Shown here: positions 11,623 through 19,373 of the stretch, piece by piece
How positions within the stretch are numbered: the stretch's first letter is position 1
Layout of the letters: the number at the start of each line of letters is the position of its first letter
From: Nannocystis sp.
GTDB lineage: Bacteria > Myxococcota_A > Polyangia > Nannocystales > Nannocystaceae
Reading direction: 5' to 3'
Assembly (NCBI RefSeq): GCF_016714285.1
Contig: NZ_JADJNN010000011.1
Span: forward strand, 248,001-312,000
DNA length: 64,000 bases
The notes under the pieces: generated by a model
Database searches by the model: none
What the model was told of the DNA's origin: nothing
What the model saw: the letters and a program-made list of their open reading frames with translations, nothing else
Made by a program: the position numbers and the translations under genes

Positions 11623-13191
11623 TTACTGCTGAAAGCAGTAAATCGGCTCCTGCCACGCGCAGGAGCCGCCCTGGCACGCGCTGCTCCAGTTGACGTTCGT
11701 CGCGTTGTTGTAGCCCCAGTGCGACCCGCCGTTGGTCGAGGTCCAGTTGGTGCACGAGTTGTTGGCGTTGAAGATCGTGCCGTTTTGCAGGGTGTTGGTC
11801 CACACCGAAACACTGGCAACACAGGTCGCCGTGCCGACCGGTGGGGCGCCGTTGGTCTCGGTCTTGTTGATCGGATTCGCCAGGGTGCCGTCGATCAGGT
11901 CGGCCCAGTTGTTGGCGATGATGACCCCGTCGACCCGGGCGTAGGGCACGGCGGACTGGGTGAAGCGCGTCGCGGGCGTGCCGTTGACCTCGGAGGTGGA
12001 CAGCCACGCCTTGTAGGTGCCGGGCAACATGGCCGCGGTCGCGCGGGCCTGGCAGATCGCGTCGGCGCCGGCGAGCCCGCCGAGGTTGCCGGTGTGCAGG
12101 GTGCTGGTCACGAACACCCGCTTGATGCCGCTCTTGCACATGTTGGTGCAGGCGTCGTTGTCGACCATGTTGCCGTCGTCGCACTCCTCGGCGCCCATCA
12201 AGACCTTGCCGTCGCCGCACTTGGCGGTCTTGCAGGTGTTGATGCACATGTCGGTCTCGACCATGTTGCCGTCGTCGCACTCCTCGACGCCCATCTGGAC
12301 GATCGTATCGCCGCACTTCGCGTTCTTGCAGCTGTTGAGGCAGGCGTCGGTGTCAGCCATGTTGCCGTCGTCGCACTCCTCGCCCATCTGCTTGATCATG
12401 TCGCCGCACTTGGGGGCTTTGCACGTGTTGGTGCAGGCGTCGTCGTTGACCATGTTGCCGTCGTCGCATTCCTCGACGCCGGCCTGGATGGCCATATCGC
12501 CGCACTTGGCGTTGAGGCAGGTGGCGAGGCAGGCGTCGGTGTCGTCGGCGTTCCCGTCGTCGCACTCCTCGACGCCCTCCTGGACCAAGCTGTCGCCGCA
12601 GGAAGCGGGGGCGCACATGTTGGTGCAGTCGTCGGTGTCGACCATGTTGCCGTCGTCGCACATCTCGCCGGGGCCGACGATGGCATCGCCGCAGATGGCG
12701 TTCTTGCAGGCGTTGGTGCAGGCGTCGGTGTCGTCCTGGTTGCCGTCGTCGCACTCCTCGACGCCGAGGATGACGAGGCTGTCGCCGCAGATGGCGGTCT
12801 TGCACAGGGCCGTGCAGGTGTCGGTGTCGTCCTGGTTGCCGTCGTCGCACTCCTCGCCGTCGTCCATCACGCCGTCGCCACAGACGCCGGGCGTGCCAGT
12901 GCTGGCGGTGGTGACGTCGGTCGTCGTGTCGGTCGTCGTGTCGGTCGTCGGCCCGGAGGTCGTCGCGTCGGTGGTGGCGCTGGTGCCCGTGCCCTCGGTT
13001 GCGGCGGTGGTCGGCACGTCGGTCGTGGGCGTGTCCGTCGTCGGCGCGGCCGTCGTCGTCTCCCCGCCCGTGGCGGAGCTCGTGCTCGTGCCAGTTGTCG
13101 CGGTCTCGGTGCCAGTGGTGTCATCGCCGCAACCTGCGAACATGGTCGCGAGTACGGTCGCCATTCCCATCCATCGAATATCGAGCTTCAT
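11623..13191 (-). CDS. DUF4215 Cys-rich repeat lipoprotein with DUF1554-like C-terminus
   Basis: This 522-residue protein starts MKLDIRWMGM (13191), with lipobox MFAGC. After a ~70-residue Thr-rich linker come eight Myxococcus-type Cys-rich repeats of about 30 residues, each of the form CGD-x6-8-EECDDGN-x3-D-x-C-x3-C. The C-terminal ~165 residues match the DUF1554 pattern (VFVTSTLHTGNLGGLAGADAIC, LPGTYKAWLS, PYARVDG, NWADLIDGTL). DUF1554 occurs in exported proteins of unknown role. The array suggests a rigid disulfide-linked stalk presenting the C-terminal domain at the cell surface (inference). It is divergent from the small membrane protein at 13342. Confidence 0.85.
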   Translation of the reverse strand: MKLDIRWMGMATVLATMFAGCGDDTTGTETATTGTSTSSATGGETTTAAPTTDTPTTDVPTTAATEGTGTSATTDATTSGPTTDTTTDTTTDVTTASTGTPGVCGDGVMDDGEECDDGNQDDTDTCTALCKTAICGDSLVILGVEECDDGNQDDTDACTNACKNAICGDAIVGPGEMCDDGNMVDTDDCTNMCAPASCGDSLVQEGVEECDDGNADDTDACLATCLNAKCGDMAIQAGVEECDDGNMVNDDACTNTCKAPKCGDMIKQMGEECDDGNMADTDACLNSCKNAKCGDTIVQMGVEECDDGNMVETDMCINTCKTAKCGDGKVLMGAEECDDGNMVDNDACTNMCKSGIKRVFVTSTLHTGNLGGLAGADAICQARATAAMLPGTYKAWLSTSEVNGTPATRFTQSAVPYARVDGVIIANNWADLIDGTLANPINKTETNGAPPVGTATCVASVSVWTNTLQNGTIFNANNSCTNWTSTNGGSHWGYNNATNVNWSSACQGGSCAWQEPIYCFQQ

Positions 13192-13341
13192 GGCCTGATC
13201 TTCGCTGGACTCACGGTGGCGCACAAGCCCAATCCGTGATGCTCTTCGGACCGGCCGGCCTCTGCAGCTCCTCCGCATGCAGACGAGGATGAGTTCACGC
13301 AATTCGAGGCCCGGCGAGGCCAAGAGGTGATAGTCTCGCTC

Positions 13342-13620
13342 ATGCGCCGGGCCTGGGGAATTCACGCGATCGTTTTGGTGCTGGTGCTGGGTGGGCTATT
13401 GACCGCGCTGACCCTGACGAATGGCAGCGATCGGACCGGCGTCGCGCTGGTGATGGCCTTCGTCTGGGTCCCCGTGGCGGTGGTGTATTCGGCGGTGTCG
13501 ACGATCATGCTGCTGCTGCTGCGACCTGGTCGGTTGGCCGTGGCGCTGGCCCACGTGGTCGCGCTGGGGGTCGGGGTGCTGGCGCCGTTGTTCTGGTTGA
13601 AGGCCGGAACGGGCCGTTGA
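13342..13620 (+). CDS. Small membrane protein
   Basis: This 92-residue protein starts MRRAWGIHAI and has three predicted membrane helices: roughly residues 8-24, 34-55 and 64-83. A GTG 15 bases upstream is an alternative start. It resembles the small poorly conserved inner-membrane proteins common in GC-rich bacteria; no family is assigned. It is divergent from the Cys-rich repeat gene and 148 bases upstream of the next gene on the same strand. Confidence 0.5.
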   Translation: MRRAWGIHAIVLVLVLGGLLTALTLTNGSDRTGVALVMAFVWVPVAVVYSAVSTIMLLLLRPGRLAVALAHVVALGVGVLAPLFWLKAGTGR

Positions 13621-13768
13621 TCATGAGGTACTCGACGCATCATTGAGCCGCATGGGCGCGGAAGCCATTGGGACAGTCGCGAGCGAACGCGAGGTCCGTG
13701 ATGTGTACGGATCCTGGGGGCCCGCGGCCGCTTGCGCGCGCGGGCGCGCATGGCCTAGCCTGCCGGGC

Positions 13769-14989
13769 ATGCACGGACGCACGATAATCCTCTGGCTGAT
13801 GCTCGCCGGCTGTGGCGACGCGGCCTCCACGGCAGGGACGACCACAGTGGCAACGTCCGGTGGTACGAGCAGCGGCGACGCGACGACCCCCACCCCGACC
13901 ACCGGCCACGCGGGCACGACCGGCGGAGCCACAGGCAGCGGCACGGCCGCCGCGAGCAGCTCCGCCTCGACCACCGCCGTGGCAGCCACCGGCGACGACC
14001 CGGGCAGCACCGGTCTCGTCGACACCGGCGAGCCCGCGGGCACCAGCACCACCGGCGATGCCGGCAGCACCACCGGCACCACCGGCACGGACAGCGGCAC
14101 GGACAGCGGCGGCGAATCGAGCACTGGCGCCCCGGCCTGCCCACAAAACGGCCCGCCCCCGGGCCCCGCGCTGCACCGATTTGACGTCGCCACGCTCAAC
14201 TGTCCCGGCGACAGCTGCCCCGCGGACCAGGACCAGTGCCTGTGTCCGGTCGACTTCGCGGCGCTCGACGTGGCTCCGGCGCACTTCATGGCCACGGGCA
14301 CCGATAACAACAAGCAGCTGGTGTGGGCCGCCGGCAACTTCCAGGCGATGTACGTCGACGACCTCAACACCGACTGGATGGCCGGCGGCGCGGCGCGGGC
14401 GGACGCCTTGATCGCCTCCGCGGCGAGCAACTTCGATTGCGGCGCGCCGGAGTGGTTCATCGTCAACGAGATCTCCGCGAGCCAGTGGCCGAACAATCCC
14501 GCCTATCGCCAATTCGTGATCGAGTTCGCGGCGACCATGAAGAACAGCTATCAAAAGACCGTGGTGATCGCCGCGCCCTTCGACAAGCCGGGCAACCACG
14601 CCGCCGACTGGGCCACGCTGGCCGATCACGCCTATGTGGCCGCCGAGGTCTACCTGTCGGGCAAGGAGGTCAACGCCAGCGGCAACTCGGTGGCGTGGTG
14701 CACCGCGCAATACAAGGCCGCCGTCGCCGCCTACGCCGCGCTCGGCGTGCCCAAGGACCGCCTGTTCCTGGTCGAACACTTCGGCCAGACCACGCCGGAC
14801 AAGGCCTGGGGTCGCGCCGGCGTCTCGGTCGCCGGCTGGCACAACGCGATCAAGGCCCGCTCCCAGGCCGCACATTCCGTCGGCTTCGCGGGCTTCATCA
14901 GCTATGCGTGGAGCTGGAACCTCATGCACGAGACCGCCGCCAATCGCCTCGCCTTCAGCGAGACCTTCGCCGCCCAGCAATTGCCATAA
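13769..14989 (+). CDS. Lipoprotein with possible glycosidase-like fold
   Basis: This 406-residue protein starts MHGRTIILWLMLAGC, a short signal with lipobox LAGC. Then comes ~110 residues of Thr/Ser/Gly linker and a ~270-residue globular domain. The latter contains WFIVNEISASQW, HAYVAAEVYLSG and RLFLVEHFG, which recall beta-strand ends bearing acidic residues in TIM-barrel glycoside hydrolases. That is a weak structural impression, not a family match. It ends 11 bases before the subtilisin-like gene, so the two and the following RpoC-like gene probably form one transcript. Confidence 0.6.
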   Translation: MHGRTIILWLMLAGCGDAASTAGTTTVATSGGTSSGDATTPTPTTGHAGTTGGATGSGTAAASSSASTTAVAATGDDPGSTGLVDTGEPAGTSTTGDAGSTTGTTGTDSGTDSGGESSTGAPACPQNGPPPGPALHRFDVATLNCPGDSCPADQDQCLCPVDFAALDVAPAHFMATGTDNNKQLVWAAGNFQAMYVDDLNTDWMAGGAARADALIASAASNFDCGAPEWFIVNEISASQWPNNPAYRQFVIEFAATMKNSYQKTVVIAAPFDKPGNHAADWATLADHAYVAAEVYLSGKEVNASGNSVAWCTAQYKAAVAAYAALGVPKDRLFLVEHFGQTTPDKAWGRAGVSVAGWHNAIKARSQAAHSVGFAGFISYAWSWNLMHETAANRLAFSETFAAQQLP

Positions 14990-15000
14990 GGACCCTCGCC

Positions 15001-16869
15001 ATGGTCTCGCTCCCCGCCCTCCTGCTCGCCCTGCTCTCCGGCTCTCCCACGGTCATCCCCGCGGACGGCCCGGTCTGGGTGTTCTTCGCCGACAAGGCCG
15101 TCGCCGACCCCGGCCCCGCGCTCGCCGAGCGCCGTCGGGGCCTCGCCGCGCGTGCCCTCGCGCGGCGCGTGCGGACCCGCGGCGACGCCGGCGTCGACCT
15201 GCGCGACCTCCCGCCCGCGCCCGCGTACGTCGCCGCGGTGCTCGCCACCGGGGCCCGACTGCGCGCCAGCTCGCGCTGGCTCAACGCCATCAGCGTCGAC
15301 GCGAGCGCGACGCAGCGGGCGGCGATCGCCCGGCTCCCCCAGGTCCAGCGCCTGCGCCGCGTCGCACGCGGGCAGCGGAGCGCGGGCGATCTGCCGCTGG
15401 CGCCCGCGCCGGCGCCGATCGACGGGGTTTACCTGGTCGGCCAGGCCCAGCTCGATCGCCTCGGCGTGCCGACCTTGCACGAGTGTGGCCTGACCGGCGC
15501 CGGCGTGGTCGTCGGTGTCCAGGACACCGGCTTCGCCCTCACGCATCAGGCCTTCGCCGGCGCCACCGTGCTCGCCGCCCGCGACTTCGTCCACGACGAC
15601 GACATCGTCGCCGACGAGGACGGCGACGCCGAGAAGCAGGACCACCACGGCACGGCCGTGCTCTCGCTGGTCGTCGGCCGCGACGGCGACAACTTCTCGG
15701 GCGTCGCGCCCGGCGTCTCGCTGCTGCTGGCGAAGACCGAGGACGTGAGCTCCGAGACCCCGGTCGAGGAGGATTATTACGTCGAGGGCCTCGAGTGGAT
15801 CGAGGGGATGGGCGCCGACATCTTCACCGCCTCGCTCGGCTACATCGACTGGTACAAGCCCGAGCAGCTCGACGGCAAGACCACCGTCGTGGCCCAGGCC
15901 GCCGCGATCGCGATCGCCAACGGGCTCATCATGTTCGCGCCCACCGGCAACAACGGGCCCAATGCCATGACCCTGATCTCCCCGTCCGACGTCGACGGGA
16001 TCATCGCCATCGGCGCCACCAACGTCGACGGCGTGCTCGCCGGCTTCTCCTCGCGCGGTCCGACCGCCGACGGGCGGATCAAGCCCGACTTGCTCGCCCC
16101 GGGCGAGGGTGTGTGGGGCGTCGCGCCGGACACCCTCGATCAATACGCCGCGCAGAATGGCACCAGTCTGGCCACCCCGCTCGCCGCTGGCGTCGGCGCG
16201 CTGCTCAAGCAGGCCTACCCGCAGCTCGGGCCGGCCGAGATGCTCGCCCTCCTGCGCGACACCGCCGTCGCGGACGGGCCGCCCGAGAGCGACCACGGCT
16301 GGGGCATGATCGACGGCCCGGCCGCGGCCGGTCTCTATTGCACCTGCGTCGACGCTGACAAGGACGGCCATTTCGCCGCCCGCTGCGGCGGCGATGACTG
16401 CGACGATTCCGACGCCACCGTCTATCCCGGCGCACCGGAGCTGTGCGACGGCGCCGACAACGATTGTGACCTTCTCACGCCGCCCGGGGAGCAGGACGCC
16501 GACCTCGACGGTGCCCGCCTCTGCGCCAACGATTGCGACGACGCCAACGCCGCCCGCTATCCCGGCGCCCCCGAGCTTGCGGATTGTATTGACACCGATT
16601 GCGACGGCTTCGGCAGCGACGATTGTGAGGTCGGCACGACGGGCCCCACCCCCTCCACCACGAGCAGCGGCGGCGACGGCGAGTTGCCGACCACCGATGC
16701 CCTCAGCACCGGGGGCGGCGCCGCCGGTTCGTCGACCGGCCCCGAGCCGCCCGGGCAGGACATCGAGGTCGGCTGTCAGTGCGCGGCCGGCCCAGGCGGA
16801 TCTGCGCGCCTGCTGCTCCTCCTCGCCTGCGCCGCGCCGCTCGCCCGACGTCGGCGACGACATCCGTGA
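15001..16869 (+). CDS. Subtilisin-like (S8) serine protease with metal-binding repeats and MYXO-CTERM-like tail
   Basis: This is a 622-residue exported protease. A signal peptide (MVSLPALLLALLSG) and ~140-residue propeptide precede the S8 catalytic domain. The triad is visible: Asp175 in GVQDTGF, His216 in DHHGTAV, Ser389 in GTSLATP, with the oxyanion Asn317 in APTGNNGP. Two MopE-like metal-binding motifs follow (DCDDSDATVYPGAPELCDG and DCDDANAARYPGAPE). The C-terminus is Cys motif (GCQC), hydrophobic helix, then Arg-rich end (RRRRR), matching the three-part MYXO-CTERM sorting signal. It should be secreted and retained at the cell surface until processed. It lies between the upstream lipoprotein (11-base gap) and the RpoC-like gene (6-base gap). 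Confidence 0.9.
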   Translation: MVSLPALLLALLSGSPTVIPADGPVWVFFADKAVADPGPALAERRRGLAARALARRVRTRGDAGVDLRDLPPAPAYVAAVLATGARLRASSRWLNAISVDASATQRAAIARLPQVQRLRRVARGQRSAGDLPLAPAPAPIDGVYLVGQAQLDRLGVPTLHECGLTGAGVVVGVQDTGFALTHQAFAGATVLAARDFVHDDDIVADEDGDAEKQDHHGTAVLSLVVGRDGDNFSGVAPGVSLLLAKTEDVSSETPVEEDYYVEGLEWIEGMGADIFTASLGYIDWYKPEQLDGKTTVVAQAAAIAIANGLIMFAPTGNNGPNAMTLISPSDVDGIIAIGATNVDGVLAGFSSRGPTADGRIKPDLLAPGEGVWGVAPDTLDQYAAQNGTSLATPLAAGVGALLKQAYPQLGPAEMLALLRDTAVADGPPESDHGWGMIDGPAAAGLYCTCVDADKDGHFAARCGGDDCDDSDATVYPGAPELCDGADNDCDLLTPPGEQDADLDGARLCANDCDDANAARYPGAPELADCIDTDCDGFGSDDCEVGTTGPTPSTTSSGGDGELPTTDALSTGGGAAGSSTGPEPPGQDIEVGCQCAAGPGGSARLLLLLACAAPLARRRRRHP

Positions 16870-16875
16870 ATCACC

Positions 16876-17694
16876 ATGCTCGGCGCCACCGATGATCGCA
16901 GCAGCCTGCTCGCCGCCCTCGCCGACGCGTGCGGCGCGACCGGCTTCACCGCACTGGGCGACGCCACCGTCCTCGCAACCTCTCATGGGCCGCTGACGAC
17001 CCACGCCGGCCTCAACACCCGCACCGGCCGGGCCGAGCGCGGCGGTCCGCTGTGCCAGCGCATCTTCGGCGCCGTCGTCGACCACTCGTGCCTGTGCACC
17101 AAGTACCGCGGCCACGAGCACCTGGGCCACCGCTGCGAGAAGTGTGGTGTCCTCGTCGCCCCTGCCAGCGTCCGTGGCGAACGCTTCGGCCACGTCGCGC
17201 TGGTCGTCGCGCTCCGCCACCCCTGGCTCCCCGAGGCTCGCGTGGCGCAGCTGCTCGTGCTCCCGCCGCGCCTGCGCCTGCTCCCGCGCGAGCGCGGCGA
17301 CATCGCCCACGATCCCGACCAGCAATGCCGCGAGTTCATCGCGGTCGATGCGCGCAACATGGCCCTGCCGATGTTGCTGATGGGCGGCACCCAATATGAG
17401 CCCTATCCCGAGCGGCCCGCGCCCGCCGGGCTGACCGCCCTCTACGCCCAGCTCATCGCCCGCAACGAGACAGCGCGCGCGATGTGGTCACGCGCCCCGG
17501 AGGTCGTCCGCGAACACGAGACCGCGCTGCTGCAAGCCAGCCTGGACGCCCTGTTCGGGCCCCCGACCACCGCCGTGAACCCCCGCGGCCGCCGCCTCCG
17601 CGACCTGCTGCTCGCCGCCCGCGAGCGGAGCGACGGGCCCGAGCTCGCCGCGCTGCTACTCGCCGCCGGGCTCCGAGCGGAGTCCACGAGCTGA
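16876..17694 (+). CDS. Stand-alone protein resembling RNA polymerase beta' N-terminal zinc-finger region
   Basis: This 272-residue protein aligns by eye with the first ~300 residues of RpoC. LNTRTGRAERGGPLCQRIFG (46-65) corresponds to the NYRTFKPERDGLFCARIFG region of E. coli RpoC. Cys72, Cys74, Cys87 and Cys90 have the C-x-C-x12-C-x2-CG spacing of the beta' zinc site, followed by VRGERFGHVAL (RRERMGHIEL). LVLPPRLRLL (127-136) matches VLPVLPPDLRPL, and LTALYAQLIARNETAR through LLQASLDALFG (186-227) matches LNDLYRRVINRNNRLKRLL...LQEAVDALLD. The protein ends before the lid, rudder and NADFDGD active site, so it cannot polymerise. It may be a decoy or regulator binding RNA polymerase partners, or a repurposed paralogue. 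The gene starts 6 bases after the protease gene. Confidence 0.8.
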   Translation: MLGATDDRSSLLAALADACGATGFTALGDATVLATSHGPLTTHAGLNTRTGRAERGGPLCQRIFGAVVDHSCLCTKYRGHEHLGHRCEKCGVLVAPASVRGERFGHVALVVALRHPWLPEARVAQLLVLPPRLRLLPRERGDIAHDPDQQCREFIAVDARNMALPMLLMGGTQYEPYPERPAPAGLTALYAQLIARNETARAMWSRAPEVVREHETALLQASLDALFGPPTTAVNPRGRRLRDLLLAARERSDGPELAALLLAAGLRAESTS

Positions 17695-17753
17695 CGCCCC
17701 CTGCGCCGCGAATGTCAGCACACGAGCGAGCGCCCGATCGATGATTGAGAAAG

Positions 17754-18557
17754 CTAGCAGCCCACCGCAAGGTCGCGGAGGTACGCCGCGGGCGTCACCG
17801 CGAAGGCCCGGCGAAAGTGGCGAGTCAACTGGGCCGCGTCGGTGAAGCCGACCTGCGCGGCGGCCCCGGCGATCGACGCCCCCGCGGTGAGCAGCGCCCG
17901 CGCGGCGTTCACCCGCAGCAAGATCTGGTAGTCGTCCGGCGCGACCCCGAAGGCGGCGGTGAACATGTGCGCGAGGTGCTGGGCGTTGATGCCGTCGATC
18001 GCGGCCAGCTCGGCCAGCGTCACGCGCTCCGCGAGGTGCAGCCGCAGGTGCTCGCGCACGGCCGCCAGCTCGCGCAGCACCCCCCGCCCCGCGTGCGGCC
18101 GGCGATCGCCGTGGCGCTCGAGCGCGAGGCTCACGAGCTGGCGCAGCGCCACCGCGAGGTCCTCGCTACCTCCACCCTCGAGGCCGGCGTGGAGCTGGTG
18201 CTGGGCGGCGAACAGCGTGGGGTCGTCGACCGCGAGCCCGCGCCAGTGCGGCGCCGCGGGCCAGCCGAGCGCGCGCGCCACGGCCTCGACGTATGCGACC
18301 GGCAGCCACAGCACGCGCACGCTGGTGCTGCGACGGTCGAGCGTGCGCTGCACGTCGCCGGGTTCACGCAGCTGGGTGCGGCCGGCCGCGGCCGCGACCT
18401 CGTTGCCGTGCACGCGATAGCGGCCGCGGGCGTCGGGTCGCAGCGGGACGATTAGCAGATAACCCTCGACCAGCAGGCGCGCGCACTCGAGGGCCTCGTC
18501 GATGCGGATCACGCACGCGCCGTCGATCTCCGGGAGGGCCCGCCAGGACGCCGGCAT
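17754..18557 (-). CDS. AraC-family transcriptional regulator
   Basis: This 267-residue protein has its start placed at MPASWRALPEIDG (18557), since upstream codons look non-coding. An N-terminal ligand-binding-like domain (~165 residues, probably cupin-like) is followed by two helix-turn-helix units of the AraC/XylS type: VTLAELAAIDGINAQHLAHMFTAAFGV and IAGAAAQVGFTDAAQLTRHFRRAFAVTPAAYL. The second carries the family's F-x-D-x-x-x-x-x-R-x-F-R-R signature. The gene is 25 bases downstream of the VIT transporter gene on the same strand, so it may regulate or be co-expressed with it. Confidence 0.88.
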   Translation of the reverse strand: MPASWRALPEIDGACVIRIDEALECARLLVEGYLLIVPLRPDARGRYRVHGNEVAAAAGRTQLREPGDVQRTLDRRSTSVRVLWLPVAYVEAVARALGWPAAPHWRGLAVDDPTLFAAQHQLHAGLEGGGSEDLAVALRQLVSLALERHGDRRPHAGRGVLRELAAVREHLRLHLAERVTLAELAAIDGINAQHLAHMFTAAFGVAPDDYQILLRVNAARALLTAGASIAGAAAQVGFTDAAQLTRHFRRAFAVTPAAYLRDLAVGC

Positions 18558-18582
18558 CCGCGACACACTACCGCCCGCTGAC

Positions 18583-19269
18583 TCAGCCCACCAGCGCCCC
18601 GACGCCGGCCGTGGTCGCGATGGCGAGCGCACCCCAGAACCCGACCCGCAACGCGCCCAACCACACGCCCGCGCCGCCGGCCCACGCGGCGAGCGAACCC
18701 AGCGCGACCAGCGACGCGAGCGATATCCCCACGACCCAGTAGACCAGATAGCTCCCCGGCAGCAGCGCCGAGACCGCGAGCGGCACGGCGGCACCGACCG
18801 CGAAGCTGGCGGCCGAGGCCAGCGCCGCCTGCACCGGCCTCGCGCTGTACGCCTGGGAGATGCCGAGCTCCTCGCGCCCGTGCGCGGCGAGGGCGTCGTG
18901 GGTCGTCAACTGCCGGGCCACTTGCTGGGCCAGCTCGGGGTCGAGCCCGCGAGCGACATACAGGGCCGTCAATTCGGCCAGCTCTCCGCTCGGGTCGGCC
19001 GCGAGCTCCTTGCGCTCGCGTGCGAGGTCCGCCTTCTCGGCGTCGGCCTGCGAATGCACTGACACGTATTCGCCGGCGGCCATGGACATCGCCCCCGCGA
19101 CCAGACCTGCGACACCGATCATGACGACGTTGCCGGAGCCGGCGACGGCCACCCCGACCAGGAGGCTGGCGGTCGAGACGATGCCATCGTTGGCACCCAG
19201 GACCGCGGCCCGCAACCAGCCGATGCGGTCCGTGCTGTGGCGTTCGATGTGGCGGCGTGATGATGGCAT
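18583..19269 (-). CDS. VIT1/CCC1-family metal transporter
   Basis: This 228-residue membrane protein starts at MPSSRRHIERH. The VIT/CCC1 hallmarks are present: LRAAVLGANDGIVSTASLLVGVA in helix 1, and MAAGEYVSVHSQADAEKADLARERKEL, where helix 2 runs into the cytoplasmic metal-binding segment. Three further helices lie at the C-terminus, giving five in total. Family members export or sequester Fe(II)/Mn(II), protecting cells from metal excess. It forms a likely two-gene unit with the AraC regulator downstream and is divergent from the kinase at 19374. Confidence 0.88.
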   Translation of the reverse strand: MPSSRRHIERHSTDRIGWLRAAVLGANDGIVSTASLLVGVAVAGSGNVVMIGVAGLVAGAMSMAAGEYVSVHSQADAEKADLARERKELAADPSGELAELTALYVARGLDPELAQQVARQLTTHDALAAHGREELGISQAYSARPVQAALASAASFAVGAAVPLAVSALLPGSYLVYWVVGISLASLVALGSLAAWAGGAGVWLGALRVGFWGALAIATTAGVGALVG

Positions 19270-19373
19270 GCGTGGGTCCCCGGGCCGCGAAGATAGCTCG
19301 CGGCGGCCGCGAGCGCGCACTCGCCCGCGCACGCGCCCACGCCCCTCGTGATAGCCTCGTCGCCGCAGGACGG

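Noticed and set aside
12160..12860. Regular DNA repeats of about 90-99 bases that look like a direct-repeat array
   Set aside because: They are the codons of Cys-rich DUF4215 repeats, with variable spacers that keep the frame. No CRISPR-like short repeat or cas gene is present.
14200..14214. CTGTC-CCGGC-GACAG as a further dispersed-palindrome copy
   Set aside because: The arms lack the second C/G pair and the outer AC/GT, and it falls in conserved codons of the lipoprotein. It was too weak to list as a repeat.
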